DNA of 64,000 nt from an uncultured Methanobrevibacter sp. GTDB lineage: Archaea > Methanobacteriota > Methanobacteria > Methanobacteriales > Methanobacteriaceae. The notes below the pieces were generated by a model that was given only the letters and a program-made list of their open reading frames with translations, was not told where the DNA came from and ran no database searches. The stretch covers positions 1 to 64,000 of the forward strand of contig NZ_CACXTS010000009.1 in the NCBI RefSeq assembly GCF_902770715.1, given 5' to 3'. Positions 54,939 through 64,000 of the stretch are shown here, piece by piece. A program made the position numbers and the translations under genes. The stretch's first letter is position 1. The number at the start of each line of letters is the position of its first letter.

Positions 54939-56639
54939 TTGGCTCAACAAGGAATTGATTGGGATGAAGATTTTGACAGATTAACCCCATCCCAGTTCTT
55001 TAGAAAAAACAAGCAGATGTTAGGATTTACTGGTAAAATCCGTTCATTAACTATTGTATTCCACGAATTGATTACAAACAGTTTTGATGCATGTGAAGAA
55101 GCAGGAATATTGCCAGATATTGACATCGAATTAAAACGTGTTGACAAGGAACATTATATCTTAAGACACAAAGACAATGGTCCTGGAATTCCTGAAGATT
55201 ATGTAATGCAAGTATATTGTATGATGTTTGCAGGATCCAAATTTAGAAACATCCAATCTAGAGGACAACAAGGTTTAGGTTGTAGTGGTTGTGTGCTTTT
55301 ATCACAAATGACAACCGGTAAACCTGCTCGCGTAATTTCATGTTACAAAGAGGGCGATGAAATTAAAGGAGTTAAAATGAAGTTCCAAATGGATGTTGAA
55401 AACAACCGTGGAATTTTAATGGAAAGGGAAGATTACCCTGCCGAAAGTACTGGAGTATGTATTGAATTACAATTCAAAGATGTATCCTACTCCCTTGCAG
55501 AGCAAGGTGCTTTTGAGTACATTAGAAGAACAATGATTGGAAATCCTCATGCAAAAATTACCTTCAGAGATCCATCAGGACACAAATACATATTTAAAAG
55601 AGCAGCAGATGTTGTTCCAGTTCAACCAAAAGAAGTATTGCCTCACCCAAAAGGTGTAAGTGCTGATGACTTAATGACAATGGCAAAAAATACCGACAGC
55701 AGAAGATACAAAAGTATGTTAACCTCATCAATGTCAAGAATGTCCAACAAAAGAGTTGATGAAATCGCTGAAATTACTGGAATTGACATGAACAAACGCC
55801 CTAAAGCAATGACATTCCCAGAAGCAGAAGCTATTGTCCATTGCTTTAAGAAAATGAAATTCATGGCTCCTCCAACTGATGGGCTCATACCTATCGGATC
55901 AGAACAAATTGAAAAAGGTATGAAACAAATCCTTAAACCGGAATTTGTAACAACAATAACCAGAAAGCCTGTAACCTACCAAGGTGGTGTTTCATTCATT
56001 ATAGAAGCAGGTCTTGCATATGGAGGTAACTCCGGAAGAGTCGTTAGCGAAAAAAGAAAATCTGAAATTATGAGATTCGCAAATAGAGTTCCATTAACAT
56101 TCGATGCAGGAAGCTGTGCTATTACAGAAGCTCTAAAAAGTATCGATTGGAGACGTTACGGCTTAAAAGATATGGATAACACTCCATTAACTTTATTCGT
56201 TAATATTATTTCTACTCAAGTACCCTACCTTTCAACAGGTAAACAAAGTGTTTCCCCAGAACCTGAAATTGTTCATGAAATCAGACAGGCAACAATGAAA
56301 TTGGCCCGTAAATTACAAAAACATATCAGGGCTAAAAGAGCAGCTAAAGAAAAAGAAAAACGTTCAAAAGTATTTGAAGAATATGTTCCAGTAATTATTG
56401 AAGAAGCTGCAAAACTTGGTGAAACTGGAGTTCCTGAATACCAAGAAGTTTTAGCGAAGGTTACTAAAAGAGCGCTTGCAGAACTGCTTGGTGAAAAAGT
56501 TGAAGAAGAAGAGGAAGAAGAAGAACTTGATGCAATCATCATGGAAGAAGTTGATGAATTTGGACATACTGTTGAAGAAGGCCATTCCACATTAGACAAC
56601 TTCATTGAAGATGATGTTGATGAATTTGAGGACGAATAG
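54939..56639 (+). CDS. top6B: DNA topoisomerase VI subunit B
   Basis: The ATPase subunit of the type IIB topoisomerase. It is 566 residues. The GHKL ATP site shows [15 protein letters not shown], then DNGPGIP and [12 protein letters not shown]. The transducer domain follows, with a charged C-terminal tail rich in Glu ([13 protein letters not shown]). It starts with TTG (54939-54941) after AGGAGG with seven-base spacing. It is followed by top6A after eight bases. Confidence 0.97.
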   Translation: MAQQGIDWDEDFDRLTPSQFFRKNKQMLGFTGKIRSLTIVFHELITNSFDACEEAGILPDIDIELKRVDKEHYILRHKDNGPGIPEDYVMQVYCMMFAGSKFRNIQSRGQQGLGCSGCVLLSQMTTGKPARVISCYKEGDEIKGVKMKFQMDVENNRGILMEREDYPAESTGVCIELQFKDVSYSLAEQGAFEYIRRTMIGNPHAKITFRDPSGHKYIFKRAADVVPVQPKEVLPHPKGVSADDLMTMAKNTDSRRYKSMLTSSMSRMSNKRVDEIAEITGIDMNKRPKAMTFPEAEAIVHCFKKMKFMAPPTDGLIPIGSEQIEKGMKQILKPEFVTTITRKPVTYQGGVSFIIEAGLAYGGNSGRVVSEKRKSEIMRFANRVPLTFDAGSCAITEALKSIDWRRYGLKDMDNTPLTLFVNIISTQVPYLSTGKQSVSPEPEIVHEIRQATMKLARKLQKHIRAKRAAKEKEKRSKVFEEYVPVIIEEAAKLGETGVPEYQEVLAKVTKRALAELLGEKVEEEEEEEELDAIIMEEVDEFGHTVEEGHSTLDNFIEDDVDEFEDE

Positions 56640-56647
56640 GTGATTAA

Positions 56648-57745
56648 ATGGCTGAAGCAAAAAAAGAAGGCAAATCACATAAAGAACTTAGGAAAGAATA
56701 CACCTACAATAAACTTAAAGGTTTAGGTGAAGAAATTATTGAAGAAATTGAAAAAAATAAAGTTCCTAATATTAAAGTTCCTTCAAGAGGTACTGGAAAC
56801 ATCGTTTATGATGATGCTAAAAGATACTATGTACTAGGTGACAGATACGGAAGAAGATCTTTAGGAAACGTAAAGCAAATCAGAAAATTAGGGCAAATGG
56901 TTTACGTTGCCAATTTCTGTAAAGATTTAGTAGCTCGTGAAAAAACAGCTACCATCAGGGAAATGTATTACGTTTCCGAAGGTTGGGGAATCAGTTTTAA
57001 ATCACAACAAGAATCCAACATTGTTGGAGAAGACCTTGAAGTAACTCTCGGTACCACCCGTGAAGATTTAGGTTTAATGCCAGAGGAAGACGGTGCATCA
57101 GTATACGGAGACATTACTTTGCTTGATGAAGTGGAAGTTAATGCTTCAAAAATGGGAAAATCAGGTTATACCATTTCACCTACAATCGACCAAGTGGACT
57201 TCTTAGATCATAATGTGGACAAAGTATTGGCAGTGGAAACAATGGGAATGTTCCACAGGTTAGTTCAAGAGAATGCACATGAAAGATTTAATTGTTTAAT
57301 TGTTGGGCTTAAAGGACAAGCAGCACGTGCTACAAGAAGATTTATTAAAAGAGTCAACACAGAACTCAAACTTCCTGTATACATCTGTAACGACGGAGAC
57401 CCTTGGGGATTCCACATTGCACAGGTAATTATTTCCGGAAGTGCAAAACTAGCTCACGTTAATCATGACCTCGCTACTCCTGACGCTAAATTTATTGGAG
57501 TAACCGCATCTGATATTATCAATTATGATTTACCTACTGATAAACTCAAAGATGTTGACGTTATGAGGCTTAAAGAGCTTGCAAAAGACCCAAGGTATAA
57601 AACTGATTTCTGGCAAACAGAAATTAAAAAGATGCTTAAAATCGGTAAAAAAGCAGAACAGCAATCTTTCTCCAAATATGGGCTTGAGTATGTCGTAGAC
57701 GAATACTTCCCAGCTAAATTTGAAGAAATGGAAAATCAAGCATAG
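56648..57745 (+). CDS. top6A: DNA topoisomerase VI subunit A (Spo11-like)
   Basis: The DNA-cleaving subunit, 365 residues. The catalytic Tyr lies in [11 protein letters not shown] in the winged-helix domain. The Toprim acidic residues appear in [10 protein letters not shown] and [13 protein letters not shown]. It is cotranscribed with top6B with AGGTGAT before the ATG. The convergent or downstream T-rich stretch after the stop may terminate it before the csoR cassette. Confidence 0.97.
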   Translation: MAEAKKEGKSHKELRKEYTYNKLKGLGEEIIEEIEKNKVPNIKVPSRGTGNIVYDDAKRYYVLGDRYGRRSLGNVKQIRKLGQMVYVANFCKDLVAREKTATIREMYYVSEGWGISFKSQQESNIVGEDLEVTLGTTREDLGLMPEEDGASVYGDITLLDEVEVNASKMGKSGYTISPTIDQVDFLDHNVDKVLAVETMGMFHRLVQENAHERFNCLIVGLKGQAARATRRFIKRVNTELKLPVYICNDGDPWGFHIAQVIISGSAKLAHVNHDLATPDAKFIGVTASDIINYDLPTDKLKDVDVMRLKELAKDPRYKTDFWQTEIKKMLKIGKKAEQQSFSKYGLEYVVDEYFPAKFEEMENQA

Positions 57746-57798
57746 TCTTGAAATTTTCCTCCTTTTTTTATTTTTTTTAAAATATTTTTAAGATAACC

Positions 57799-57806
57799 TT
57801 TATATA
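57799..57806 (+). promoter_or_regulatory. TATA box of csoR
   Basis: TTTATATA; the expected transcription start about 25 bases downstream lies within the operator at 57819-57836. Confidence 0.5.
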
Positions 57807-57818
57807 CTAGAAAAACCT

Positions 57819-57836
57819 TATACCCCTATAGGTATA
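57819..57836. promoter_or_regulatory. CsoR-type operator upstream of csoR
   Basis: TATACCCCTATAGGTATA is an imperfect palindrome that shares the frame TATACCC-N4-(G/A)GGTATA with the site before the ATPase gene. The C-tract/G-tract dyad is the usual form of CsoR-family operators. It overlaps the start of transcription, so it should repress. Confidence 0.65.
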
Positions 57837-57848
57837 GGATGTGTTATT

Positions 57849-58121
57849 TTGAAACAATGTATGGATAGCGAAAATTTACATAGGAGACTTAAAAAGATTA
57901 TTGGCCAATTAAATGCAATTGACAGAATGATCGATGAAGATATCCCCTGTGAACAAATATTAATGCAAGTAAATGCATCAAAATCAGCATTACATAAAGT
58001 TGGACACATAATTGTTGAAGGACACTTGGAACATTGTGTAAAACAGGCAATCAAAGATAACGATTCTGATGAAGCAATAAGTGATCTTACATCAATTTTG
58101 GAATACTACTCCAGACTTTAA
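57849..58121 (+). CDS. csoR: CsoR-family metal-sensing repressor
   Basis: A 90-residue all-helical repressor. Counting from the TTG start (57849-57851), Cys34, His59 and Cys63 have exactly the C-x24-H-x3-C spacing of the Cu(I) site of CsoR. An ATG four codons later is an alternative start. It should release its operators when Cu(I) binds. It is directly followed by the P-type ATPase gene and a CopZ-like chaperone gene, each expected to be under its control. Confidence 0.88.
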   Translation: MKQCMDSENLHRRLKKIIGQLNAIDRMIDEDIPCEQILMQVNASKSALHKVGHIIVEGHLEHCVKQAIKDNDSDEAISDLTSILEYYSRL

Positions 58122-58139
58122 TTTTTTTTAAAATAACTT

Positions 58140-58157
58140 TATACCCTATGGGGTATA
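58140..58157. promoter_or_regulatory. CsoR-type operator upstream of the P-type ATPase
   Basis: TATACCC-TATG-GGGTATA is a perfect 7-bp inverted repeat. It overlaps a TATA-like TTTATA (58138-58143) that lies 24-29 bases before the ATPase ATG at 58167, so binding would block TBP and the mRNA would be leaderless. Confidence 0.65.
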
Positions 58158-58166
58158 CCTGTACTA

Positions 58167-60047
58167 ATGGGGCTGTTTAATATGAACTTTACAAAAAATG
58201 AAAAATATGACATACTACGTATAATCATATCCGTAATGAGTATAATCATTAGTTTCATACTCTCTCTAGATTATATTTCATGGATAGCAGTAATATTATG
58301 TGGAATACCAATAATTAAAGAATGTATTGACAGTTTAATAAAGGAATTTGATTTAAAAGCAGATTTGCTTGTTTCATTGGCCATCATTTCATCCATCTTA
58401 ATTGGTGAAGTCTTTGCAGCAGGTGAAATTGCAACAATCATGGCAATTGGAGGATTCTTAGAAGAATATACCGTAACAAAAACACAAGGAAGAATTAAAG
58501 AACTTGTCAACATGTCACCTCAAGTTGCAACAAGAATTAAAAATGGAATTGAAGAAAAAATATCTGTCGAAAATGTACAAGTCGGAGATATCTTAAAAGT
58601 GCTTCCTGGTGAAAGCATACCAACAGATGGCATTATACTCTATGGAGAAACTTCAATTGACCAATCAACATTGACTGGAGAATCTTTTCCAGTTGATAAA
58701 ACAGAAAACGATGAAGTATATAGTGGAACAATAAATCTTTATGGTTCATTTACCATGAAAACAACAAAGATCAGCCAAGAGAGTTCTCTCCAAAAATTGA
58801 TAAGATTGGTTGAATCATCAAAACCAGAAAATTCAAAAATTGTAAGAACTGCAGACAAATGGGCGACAATTATTGTTGTGCTGGCTTTCATATCTGCAAT
58901 ATTAACATATCTATATACATTTGAAATAACAAGGTCAGTTACAATTTTAGTGGTTTTCTGCCCATGTGCGTTAGTTCTAGCTACACCAACAGCAATCATG
59001 GCTACAATTGGAAATTTAACTAAATATGGAATTTTAGTAAAAGACGGAGAATCTATTGAAGAGCTAGCTCATGTAAGTGAATTTGTATTCGATAAAACCG
59101 GAACATTAACCTATGGTTCTCCAAAGGTTGTTAATATTATCTCAAATGATTCAGAAGAGTTAATGTATCTACTTGCATCTCTTGAATCCAAATCAGAACA
59201 TCCTCTTGCAAAGGCAATAGTTGAATATTATGACAATGACGATTTTGCTTATGTGGATGACTTTAAAATGCATATTGGAAAAGGCATCAGCGGGAAAATA
59301 GGCGGTTCAAGAATAATTGCCGGGAATAAAAAATTATTAGAATCAGAAAATATTTCCTTAAACTCACCTGGTCAATCCCAAAATGGTGAAATCACAATAT
59401 ACGTGGCAAAAGAAGGAGAGCTGATTGGAAAAGTTTATCTTGCAGACACATTACGGGAAAGTTCAGAGCAAACAATAAAAAATCTCAAACGATTAAGAAT
59501 AAAAACAACCCTGCTTACAGGAGACAATGAAAAAACTGCAAGATATATTGCAAAAAAAATTAAAATCCGAAATGTCAAATCTGATTGCCTGCCAGAAGAT
59601 AAAACAGATTACATTGCACGAGAGCAAATTCTTGGACATAAGGTCGCAATGATTGGAGACGGAGTAAATGACGCACCATCCCTTAAAAAAGCAAATGTTG
59701 GAATAGCAATGAGCAAAATCGGAAGCGACATCAGTGTTGAGGCGGCGAATATTGCACTAATAAATGACAATATAGAGGACATTCCGCAATTAATTGGAAT
59801 TGCAAAAAAAACTGTGAGAACAATTAATATAAACATTGGATTGGCATTAACATTGAACATAATAGCAATGGCATTGGCAATCTTAGGCATTTTAAACCCA
59901 ATTGAGGGAGCATTAATCCACAATATCGGTTCAGTCATGGTAATTATCTATTCAACATCATTGACAAGATACAAGATTTCCAATAAGGACTGTAGAAAAT
60001 CAAAAAAGTTAGGCGTAACTAAAAGTTTAAATAAAGCAATGACATAA
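58167..60047 (+). CDS. P1B-type heavy-metal-exporting ATPase
   Basis: A 626-residue pump without an N-terminal metal-binding domain. Motifs: TGES at 170-173, the metal-site CPC at 265-267 (VVFCPCALVLATPTA), DKTGT at 309-313, the HP motif SEHPLA and GDGVNDAP. The context (CsoR, CopZ) suggests copper. Yet the last membrane helix reads NPIEGALIHNIGSVMVI and lacks the M-x-x-S-S of Cu(I) pumps; H-N-x-G-S is nearer to Zn/Cd-type or other P1B groups. The substrate is therefore open. The ATG choice follows the TATA position. Confidence 0.9.
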   Translation: MGLFNMNFTKNEKYDILRIIISVMSIIISFILSLDYISWIAVILCGIPIIKECIDSLIKEFDLKADLLVSLAIISSILIGEVFAAGEIATIMAIGGFLEEYTVTKTQGRIKELVNMSPQVATRIKNGIEEKISVENVQVGDILKVLPGESIPTDGIILYGETSIDQSTLTGESFPVDKTENDEVYSGTINLYGSFTMKTTKISQESSLQKLIRLVESSKPENSKIVRTADKWATIIVVLAFISAILTYLYTFEITRSVTILVVFCPCALVLATPTAIMATIGNLTKYGILVKDGESIEELAHVSEFVFDKTGTLTYGSPKVVNIISNDSEELMYLLASLESKSEHPLAKAIVEYYDNDDFAYVDDFKMHIGKGISGKIGGSRIIAGNKKLLESENISLNSPGQSQNGEITIYVAKEGELIGKVYLADTLRESSEQTIKNLKRLRIKTTLLTGDNEKTARYIAKKIKIRNVKSDCLPEDKTDYIAREQILGHKVAMIGDGVNDAPSLKKANVGIAMSKIGSDISVEAANIALINDNIEDIPQLIGIAKKTVRTININIGLALTLNIIAMALAILGILNPIEGALIHNIGSVMVIIYSTSLTRYKISNKDCRKSKKLGVTKSLNKAMT

Positions 60048-60077
60048 CTATACATATCGATAATAAGGTGATTTATT

Positions 60078-60281
60078 ATGGCTGAAAAAGAAATTAAAGT
60101 TGTGGGCATGCACTGCCCATCATGCGTAAATGCTGTAGAATTATGTTTAAAAGATGTTGACGGAATTGAAGATGCGAAAGCAGACCTCGATTCAGGAATT
60201 ACTACAATTACAATGTCTGGCGACGTAAGCGATGCAGACATCAATGAAGCTGTTGAAGAAGCAGGTTTCAAAGTAGAATAA
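60078..60281 (+). CDS. copZ: CopZ-like metallochaperone (HMA domain)
   Basis: A 67-residue heavy-metal-associated domain with the metal loop VVGMHCPSCVNAVE (M-x-C-x-x-C) and a ferredoxin-like fold pattern. It should pass Cu(I) to the ATPase, which lacks its own such domain, or to CsoR. GGTGAT precedes the ATG 30 bases after the ATPase stop; no separate operator is seen, so it is probably read from the ATPase promoter. Confidence 0.9.
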   Translation: MAEKEIKVVGMHCPSCVNAVELCLKDVDGIEDAKADLDSGITTITMSGDVSDADINEAVEEAGFKVE

Positions 60282-60283
60282 TT

Positions 60284-61051
60284 CTATTCTTCTTTTCTTT
60301 TTTTATAAAAATTTTTTAAAATGTTTAATATTTCCAACTGATTTTTCCCAACAAGCAAGTTATGCTTTGTATCATCAAAAATGATTATTTCAGAGTTATC
60401 AACTTTACTTTTCAACTCTTTTTGCAAATCAACTGGAGTAATGTCATCATATTTTCCGGCCAAAATTAATGTAGGAATCTTGATGTGTGACAAATCATCT
60501 TCAAAATCCGCACTCGATAAAGCATCAATCGCTTTAATATATGCTTTTGTATTGGCAGTTTCTGAAGCAATCCCCTTTAAAAATTCAAGCTCCTCTTTAT
60601 TATCATTAATGACATTAGGACATAATACCCTCGGCAAAATTAAATCATAAAAGTCATTGAAACTATTTTCAAGAGCATTCTTAAATTGGACAAATACCTC
60701 CTCTAAATGGCCATTTAACTTGTAAAAACTGGACATTAACACCAGTGATGATACCATTTTAGGATATTTTCTATTGAAATCAAGTGCAACAATACCACCC
60801 AATGAAAATCCTATTAAGTTAACATTTTGAATTTTTAACTCATCCAAAAGATTTTTTAAGTCCAGAACATAAGTATCAATTGTAATTTCATCATTTCCTA
60901 ACTCAGAACCCCCATGACCTCTTAAATCAATCCTTAAAATTTGATAATTGCCTTTAAGATGGTTTGCCAAAAATTCCCAATAAAGTAAATTATCCGAGAG
61001 TCCATGAATGAAAACCAAAGTTTCACCGCTGCCTTCCAATTTATAATTCAT
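60284..61051 (-). CDS. Alpha/beta-fold hydrolase
   Basis: A 255-residue serine hydrolase of unknown substrate. The oxyanion loop is VFIHGLSDN, the nucleophile elbow GFSLGG, the probable acid lies in LAGKYDDITP and the catalytic His in DDTKHNLLV. RIDLRGHGGS is typical of esterase/lipase- and BioH-like members. It is convergent with copZ with only two bases between, and T/A-rich runs overlap both ends. Confidence 0.88.
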   Translation of the reverse strand: MNYKLEGSGETLVFIHGLSDNLLYWEFLANHLKGNYQILRIDLRGHGGSELGNDEITIDTYVLDLKNLLDELKIQNVNLIGFSLGGIVALDFNRKYPKMVSSLVLMSSFYKLNGHLEEVFVQFKNALENSFNDFYDLILPRVLCPNVINDNKEELEFLKGIASETANTKAYIKAIDALSSADFEDDLSHIKIPTLILAGKYDDITPVDLQKELKSKVDNSEIIIFDDTKHNLLVGKNQLEILNILKNFYKKRKEE

Positions 61052-61196
61052 ATTAATAATTTAGGGAATGAATACTTTAAATAGATTACAGAATTACTTT
61101 AACATCAAAATTAATCATCAAATTTTAAATAACTTAAATAACAAATCATAATTCATATAATTATTTTATAAAATTATAACTAAAAAAGGGATTGAA

Positions 61197-62213
61197 ATGA
61201 AAACTGTTGCTATTAATGGTTATGGAACCATCGGTAAAAGAGTGGCTGATGCTGTTGCTGCTCAAGATGACATGAAGGTAGTTGGTGTAAGTAAAACTAG
61301 ACCAAACTATGAAGCAAGAACAGCTGTTGAAGAAAAAGGCTATCCATTATATATTGGAATTCCAGAAAGAGAACAAATGTTCAAAGATGCTGGAATTGAA
61401 ATAGCAGGTACTGTTGAAGAAATGATTCAGGAAGCAGATGTTGTTGTTGACTGTACTCCTGGAACTATCGGACCACAAAACCTTGAAATGTATAAAAAAG
61501 CTGGCGTCAAAGCAATTTATCAAGGTGGAGAAGACCACGAATTAACCGGTCTTTCTTTTAATTCTATTTCCAATTATGATGATTCATATGGTGCGGATTA
61601 TACCAGGGTAGTTTCATGTAACACTACTGGATTAACCCGTACATTACATACAATCGACAAAATTGCAGACATTAAAAAAGTAAGAGCAGTGATGGTTAGA
61701 AGAGGATCCGACCCATCTGAAGTCAAAAAAGGACCAATTAATGCAATTGTTCCAAATCCTCCAAAAGTACCTTCTCACCACGGTCCTGATGTACAGACCG
61801 TAATGAAAGGAATTGACGTTACAACAATGGCATTGCTCGTTCCTACTACTTTAATGCACCAACACAACATAATGGTTGAAATCAATAATGATGTGGAAAC
61901 CGAAGAAATTATCGAAGCTTTGGAAAAACGTTCTAGAGTAATTATTGTTTCTGCTGAAGAAGGCTTAGGATCCACTGCTGAACTGATGGAATATGCTAAA
62001 GAACTTGGAAGAAACAGAAATGACTTATATGAAATTCCAGTTTGGAAAGAGTCAATTAATGTTGTTGGAAATGAATTGTTCTACATGCAAGCAGTACATC
62101 AAGAATCTGATGTAGTGCCTGAAAACGTTGATGCTATTCGTGCACTTTTAGAAATGGAAAGTGACAACGAAAAGTCAATTGCAAAAACTAACAAAGCTAT
62201 GGGAATATTCTAA
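61197..62213 (+). CDS. gap: Glyceraldehyde-3-phosphate dehydrogenase, type II (archaeal)
   Basis: A phosphorylating NAD(P)-dependent dehydrogenase for gluconeogenesis/glycolysis, 338 residues. The N-terminus [17 protein letters not shown] binds the cofactor; the active-site Cys lies in [35 protein letters not shown] is the archaeal-type signature. It works with pgk and tpiA, which are elsewhere in the window. A GGGAT-like element is near the ATG but no strong Shine-Dalgarno. Confidence 0.97.
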   Translation: MKTVAINGYGTIGKRVADAVAAQDDMKVVGVSKTRPNYEARTAVEEKGYPLYIGIPEREQMFKDAGIEIAGTVEEMIQEADVVVDCTPGTIGPQNLEMYKKAGVKAIYQGGEDHELTGLSFNSISNYDDSYGADYTRVVSCNTTGLTRTLHTIDKIADIKKVRAVMVRRGSDPSEVKKGPINAIVPNPPKVPSHHGPDVQTVMKGIDVTTMALLVPTTLMHQHNIMVEINNDVETEEIIEALEKRSRVIIVSAEEGLGSTAELMEYAKELGRNRNDLYEIPVWKESINVVGNELFYMQAVHQESDVVPENVDAIRALLEMESDNEKSIAKTNKAMGIF

Positions 62214-62248
62214 ATTCCCCTTTTTTTACTATTTTTTTAATGATTTGA

Positions 62249-63085
62249 ATGAAAAACCAAGTACTTTTTGGACCTGCAGGAAGTCCAGTTGATTATAAGG
62301 GCGCAGCATATAAAGCCCCAAAATATATTCAGAATGAAGGACTTGATTCCTACGAATATCAATCGCCATATGGAGTAAGAATTGGTGAAAAAGCTGCAAC
62401 CACCTTAAAAGAAGAATCTCAAAAGCATGATATTTTAGTTTCCATGCATGCACCCTATTACATTAATTTGTGTGCAAAAGAAGAAGAGAAACTTGATAAA
62501 AGCATTGGACATCTAATAGCTGCTGCCCGTGCCGGAGAATGGATGGGTGCTTACAGATTAGTTTTCCACCCCGGAGCTTATCTAAATAGAAAACCTGAAA
62601 AAGCTATGGAAATATCTAAAAATACTGTCAATCGCTTGTTTGAAGAACTTGAAGCTGAAGGAATTGAAGAATTTACCTTTGCTCCTGAAACTACAGGTAA
62701 ACGAACACAGCTTGGAAATGTAGGTGAGGTTGTTGAACTTTGCGCCAGTTTTGACCATTTTGAACCGACAATTGATTTTGCTCATGTTCATGCAAGAGGC
62801 AGAGGATTCTTAAATAAAAAAGAAGATTACAACTGCATTTTTTCAACTATAGAAGACCATTTGGATATTGATATCCTACATTGTCACTTCACAACCATTG
62901 AATATGGAATGGGTGGTGAAGTAAAGCATCATACTTTAGATGAAAGCGGTGAATACGGGCCGAATATCAAAGATTTATTATCCAATTTAATCGATAATGG
63001 TTGGAATGCAAATATCATATGTGAAACTCCACTCAGAGACATAGATTCTTTAAAAATGAAACAACTTTACGAAAGCATGATATGA
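62249..63085 (+). CDS. nfo: Endonuclease IV-type AP endonuclease
   Basis: A TIM-barrel DNA-repair nuclease for abasic sites, 278 residues. Metal ligands are suggested by SMHAPYYINL, LVFHPGAYL, FAPETTGKRTQLGN, the DFAHVHARG segment, ILHCHFT and the ICETPL end, which together supply the His, Glu and Asp of the three-zinc site. It lies 36 bases after gap, an adjacency I recall from other Methanobacteriales. Confidence 0.93.
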   Translation: MKNQVLFGPAGSPVDYKGAAYKAPKYIQNEGLDSYEYQSPYGVRIGEKAATTLKEESQKHDILVSMHAPYYINLCAKEEEKLDKSIGHLIAAARAGEWMGAYRLVFHPGAYLNRKPEKAMEISKNTVNRLFEELEAEGIEEFTFAPETTGKRTQLGNVGEVVELCASFDHFEPTIDFAHVHARGRGFLNKKEDYNCIFSTIEDHLDIDILHCHFTTIEYGMGGEVKHHTLDESGEYGPNIKDLLSNLIDNGWNANIICETPLRDIDSLKMKQLYESMI

Positions 63086-63098
63086 TGGATGTGTTTAA

Positions 63099-64000
63099 AT
63101 GCATTTAAATACTGAAGTTTATTGGGAAAAACGATTTAAAACCGATTGGAAAGACCTTAAAGGAGCAGAACAAACTTTAATACATTACGAAACAATACTC
63201 ACTCATTTACCGCAATGGATGAAAGATGTGGTTGAAAATAATAAGTATTCCATATGTGACATGGGTTGTGGAATGGGTGAAGGAACAAATGAATTACATA
63301 AAACTTTCCCTAAATCAAAAGTATTTGGAATGGATTTTTCACAAACCGCCATCGATGAAGCTAATAAGCAATACAATGATGAAAATCTAACCTATTTCAA
63401 AGGGGATATGCGTGATTGTGATGAAAAATTTGACATTATAGTTACCTCCCATACTCTAGAACATTTTTATGACCCTTTTGAGATTGTTGAAAAATTATCT
63501 CAAAATTGCAAATATTTAATTATTACCGTACCATTTAGAGAGGAGGATTTGTGGAAAGAACATTGCTTTTCATTCCAATATGAATCATTTCCATTAACTA
63601 TCCATAATAAAAGATTAATTTATTATAAAGAAATAGAACCCATGTTCTTTTCTGCAGGCAATTATATGCTAAAAGAACAAATCTTAGTTATTTATGCAAA
63701 TAATGAATTGGTTGAGGACTTTTCATTAGATAAATTAAATTCATTCTATGATGAAAAAGTAATTCTTCAAAATAAATTGGAAAAGCTAAAAAAAGAAAAG
63801 GAAGCGTTAGATAAACAAAATAATCTTTTCAAATCAACAAAAGCTTATAAAATGTGGATTGAAGATACTGGCATTGGAAAGAATAACAAAAATAATTTCG
63901 AAGATGATGAGTCATTTAATGACATGATGACTGCCAAAAATGATGTTGCTATTTTATCTGCAAGCAATGTTGTTATGACTTATAAAGATGGATCTGCTTA
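63099..64000 (+). CDS. SAM-dependent methyltransferase, 3' end beyond the window
   Basis: An open frame of 300 codons from the ATG at 63099-63101 that runs off the right edge. Residues about 50-160 form a class I methyltransferase domain: SICDMGCGMGEGTNEL (AdoMet loop), FGMDFS, and TSHTLEHFYDP. A lysine/glutamate-rich coiled-coil-like stretch (about 225-245) follows and then DVAILSASNVVMTY, which may begin a second domain, perhaps a glycosyltransferase. Such fusions are common in cell-surface glycan loci; the target is unknown. Confidence 0.75.
   Translation, partial: MHLNTEVYWEKRFKTDWKDLKGAEQTLIHYETILTHLPQWMKDVVENNKYSICDMGCGMGEGTNELHKTFPKSKVFGMDFSQTAIDEANKQYNDENLTYFKGDMRDCDEKFDIIVTSHTLEHFYDPFEIVEKLSQNCKYLIITVPFREEDLWKEHCFSFQYESFPLTIHNKRLIYYKEIEPMFFSAGNYMLKEQILVIYANNELVEDFSLDKLNSFYDEKVILQNKLEKLKKEKEALDKQNNLFKSTKAYKMWIEDTGIGKNNKNNFEDDESFNDMMTAKNDVAILSASNVVMTYKDGSA

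Overview
The window is a low-GC, gene-dense stretch of a methanogenic euryarchaeon, most likely a gut-type Methanobrevibacter or a close relative in the Methanobacteriales. The reasons are: an RNA polymerase split into A'/A'' and B'/B'' with the archaeal order H-B''-B'-A'-A''-eL30-NusA; topoisomerase VI; archaeal EF-2, aIF1A, Rio1, Taw1 and Trm56; a type II (archaeal) GAPDH; an archaeal lipid prenyltransferase; archaeosine and cobamide genes; and a four-subunit 2-oxoglutarate:ferredoxin oxidoreductase of the incomplete reductive TCA pathway. Many genes start with TTG or GTG behind a good Shine-Dalgarno, and several others look leaderless. No rRNA, CRISPR array, integrase or insertion sequence was seen.

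Layout. 1-13209 (minus strand) is the information-processing core: rpoH, rpoB2, rpoB1, rpoA1, rpoA2, eL30, nusA, then, after a 325-base leader, rpsL, rpsG, fusA and the start of tuf. 13252-13857 is a tRNA cluster (Lys, Asp, Tyr, Thr) that also holds a 42-nt tRNA remnant lacking its anticodon arm. 13972-17383 has thiM-thiE and the convergent tpiA-pgk pair. 17432-19181 is a restriction-modification pair. 19314-25442 has Taw1, a flavoprotein, and the sucC/korCBAD operon divergent from a fumarate hydratase subunit. 25452-32689 has an FKBP, DUF763, Trm56, cobamide genes (cobS and a CbiS-like protein), larC-queC and a VWA protein, plus a candidate orphan ncRNA at 28111-28221.

32984-41232 has an M48 peptidase, an old-yellow-enzyme homologue, a small membrane protein, pycB, ino1, an archaeal lipid prenyltransferase and a membrane glycosyltransferase. 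41383-45623 has a double zinc-ribbon/NERD-like membrane protein and a nonulosonic (sialic-type) acid locus with a NeuA-PseG fusion and NeuB. 45703-50774 has hypD, phosphoglycolate phosphatase, a PmbA/TldD protein and moeA. 50881-63085 is a conserved archaeal block (aIF1A, rio1, pno1, top6B, top6A, gap, nfo) broken by two accessory islets: a TMEM175-like channel plus a secreted acidic protein, and a CsoR-controlled copper/metal cassette (csoR, P1B ATPase, copZ). The window ends inside a SAM-dependent methyltransferase gene.

The most unusual signals are: a roughly 210-residue acidic, tandem-repeat N-terminal extension on RNA polymerase subunit B'; a roughly 100-residue insertion in subunit A'; the anticodon-less tRNA; a structured intergenic RNA candidate with its own TATA box; and a 22-nt element shared by the promoters of DUF763 and top6B. 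All identifications rest on reading the sequence and recall of the families; no database search was run.
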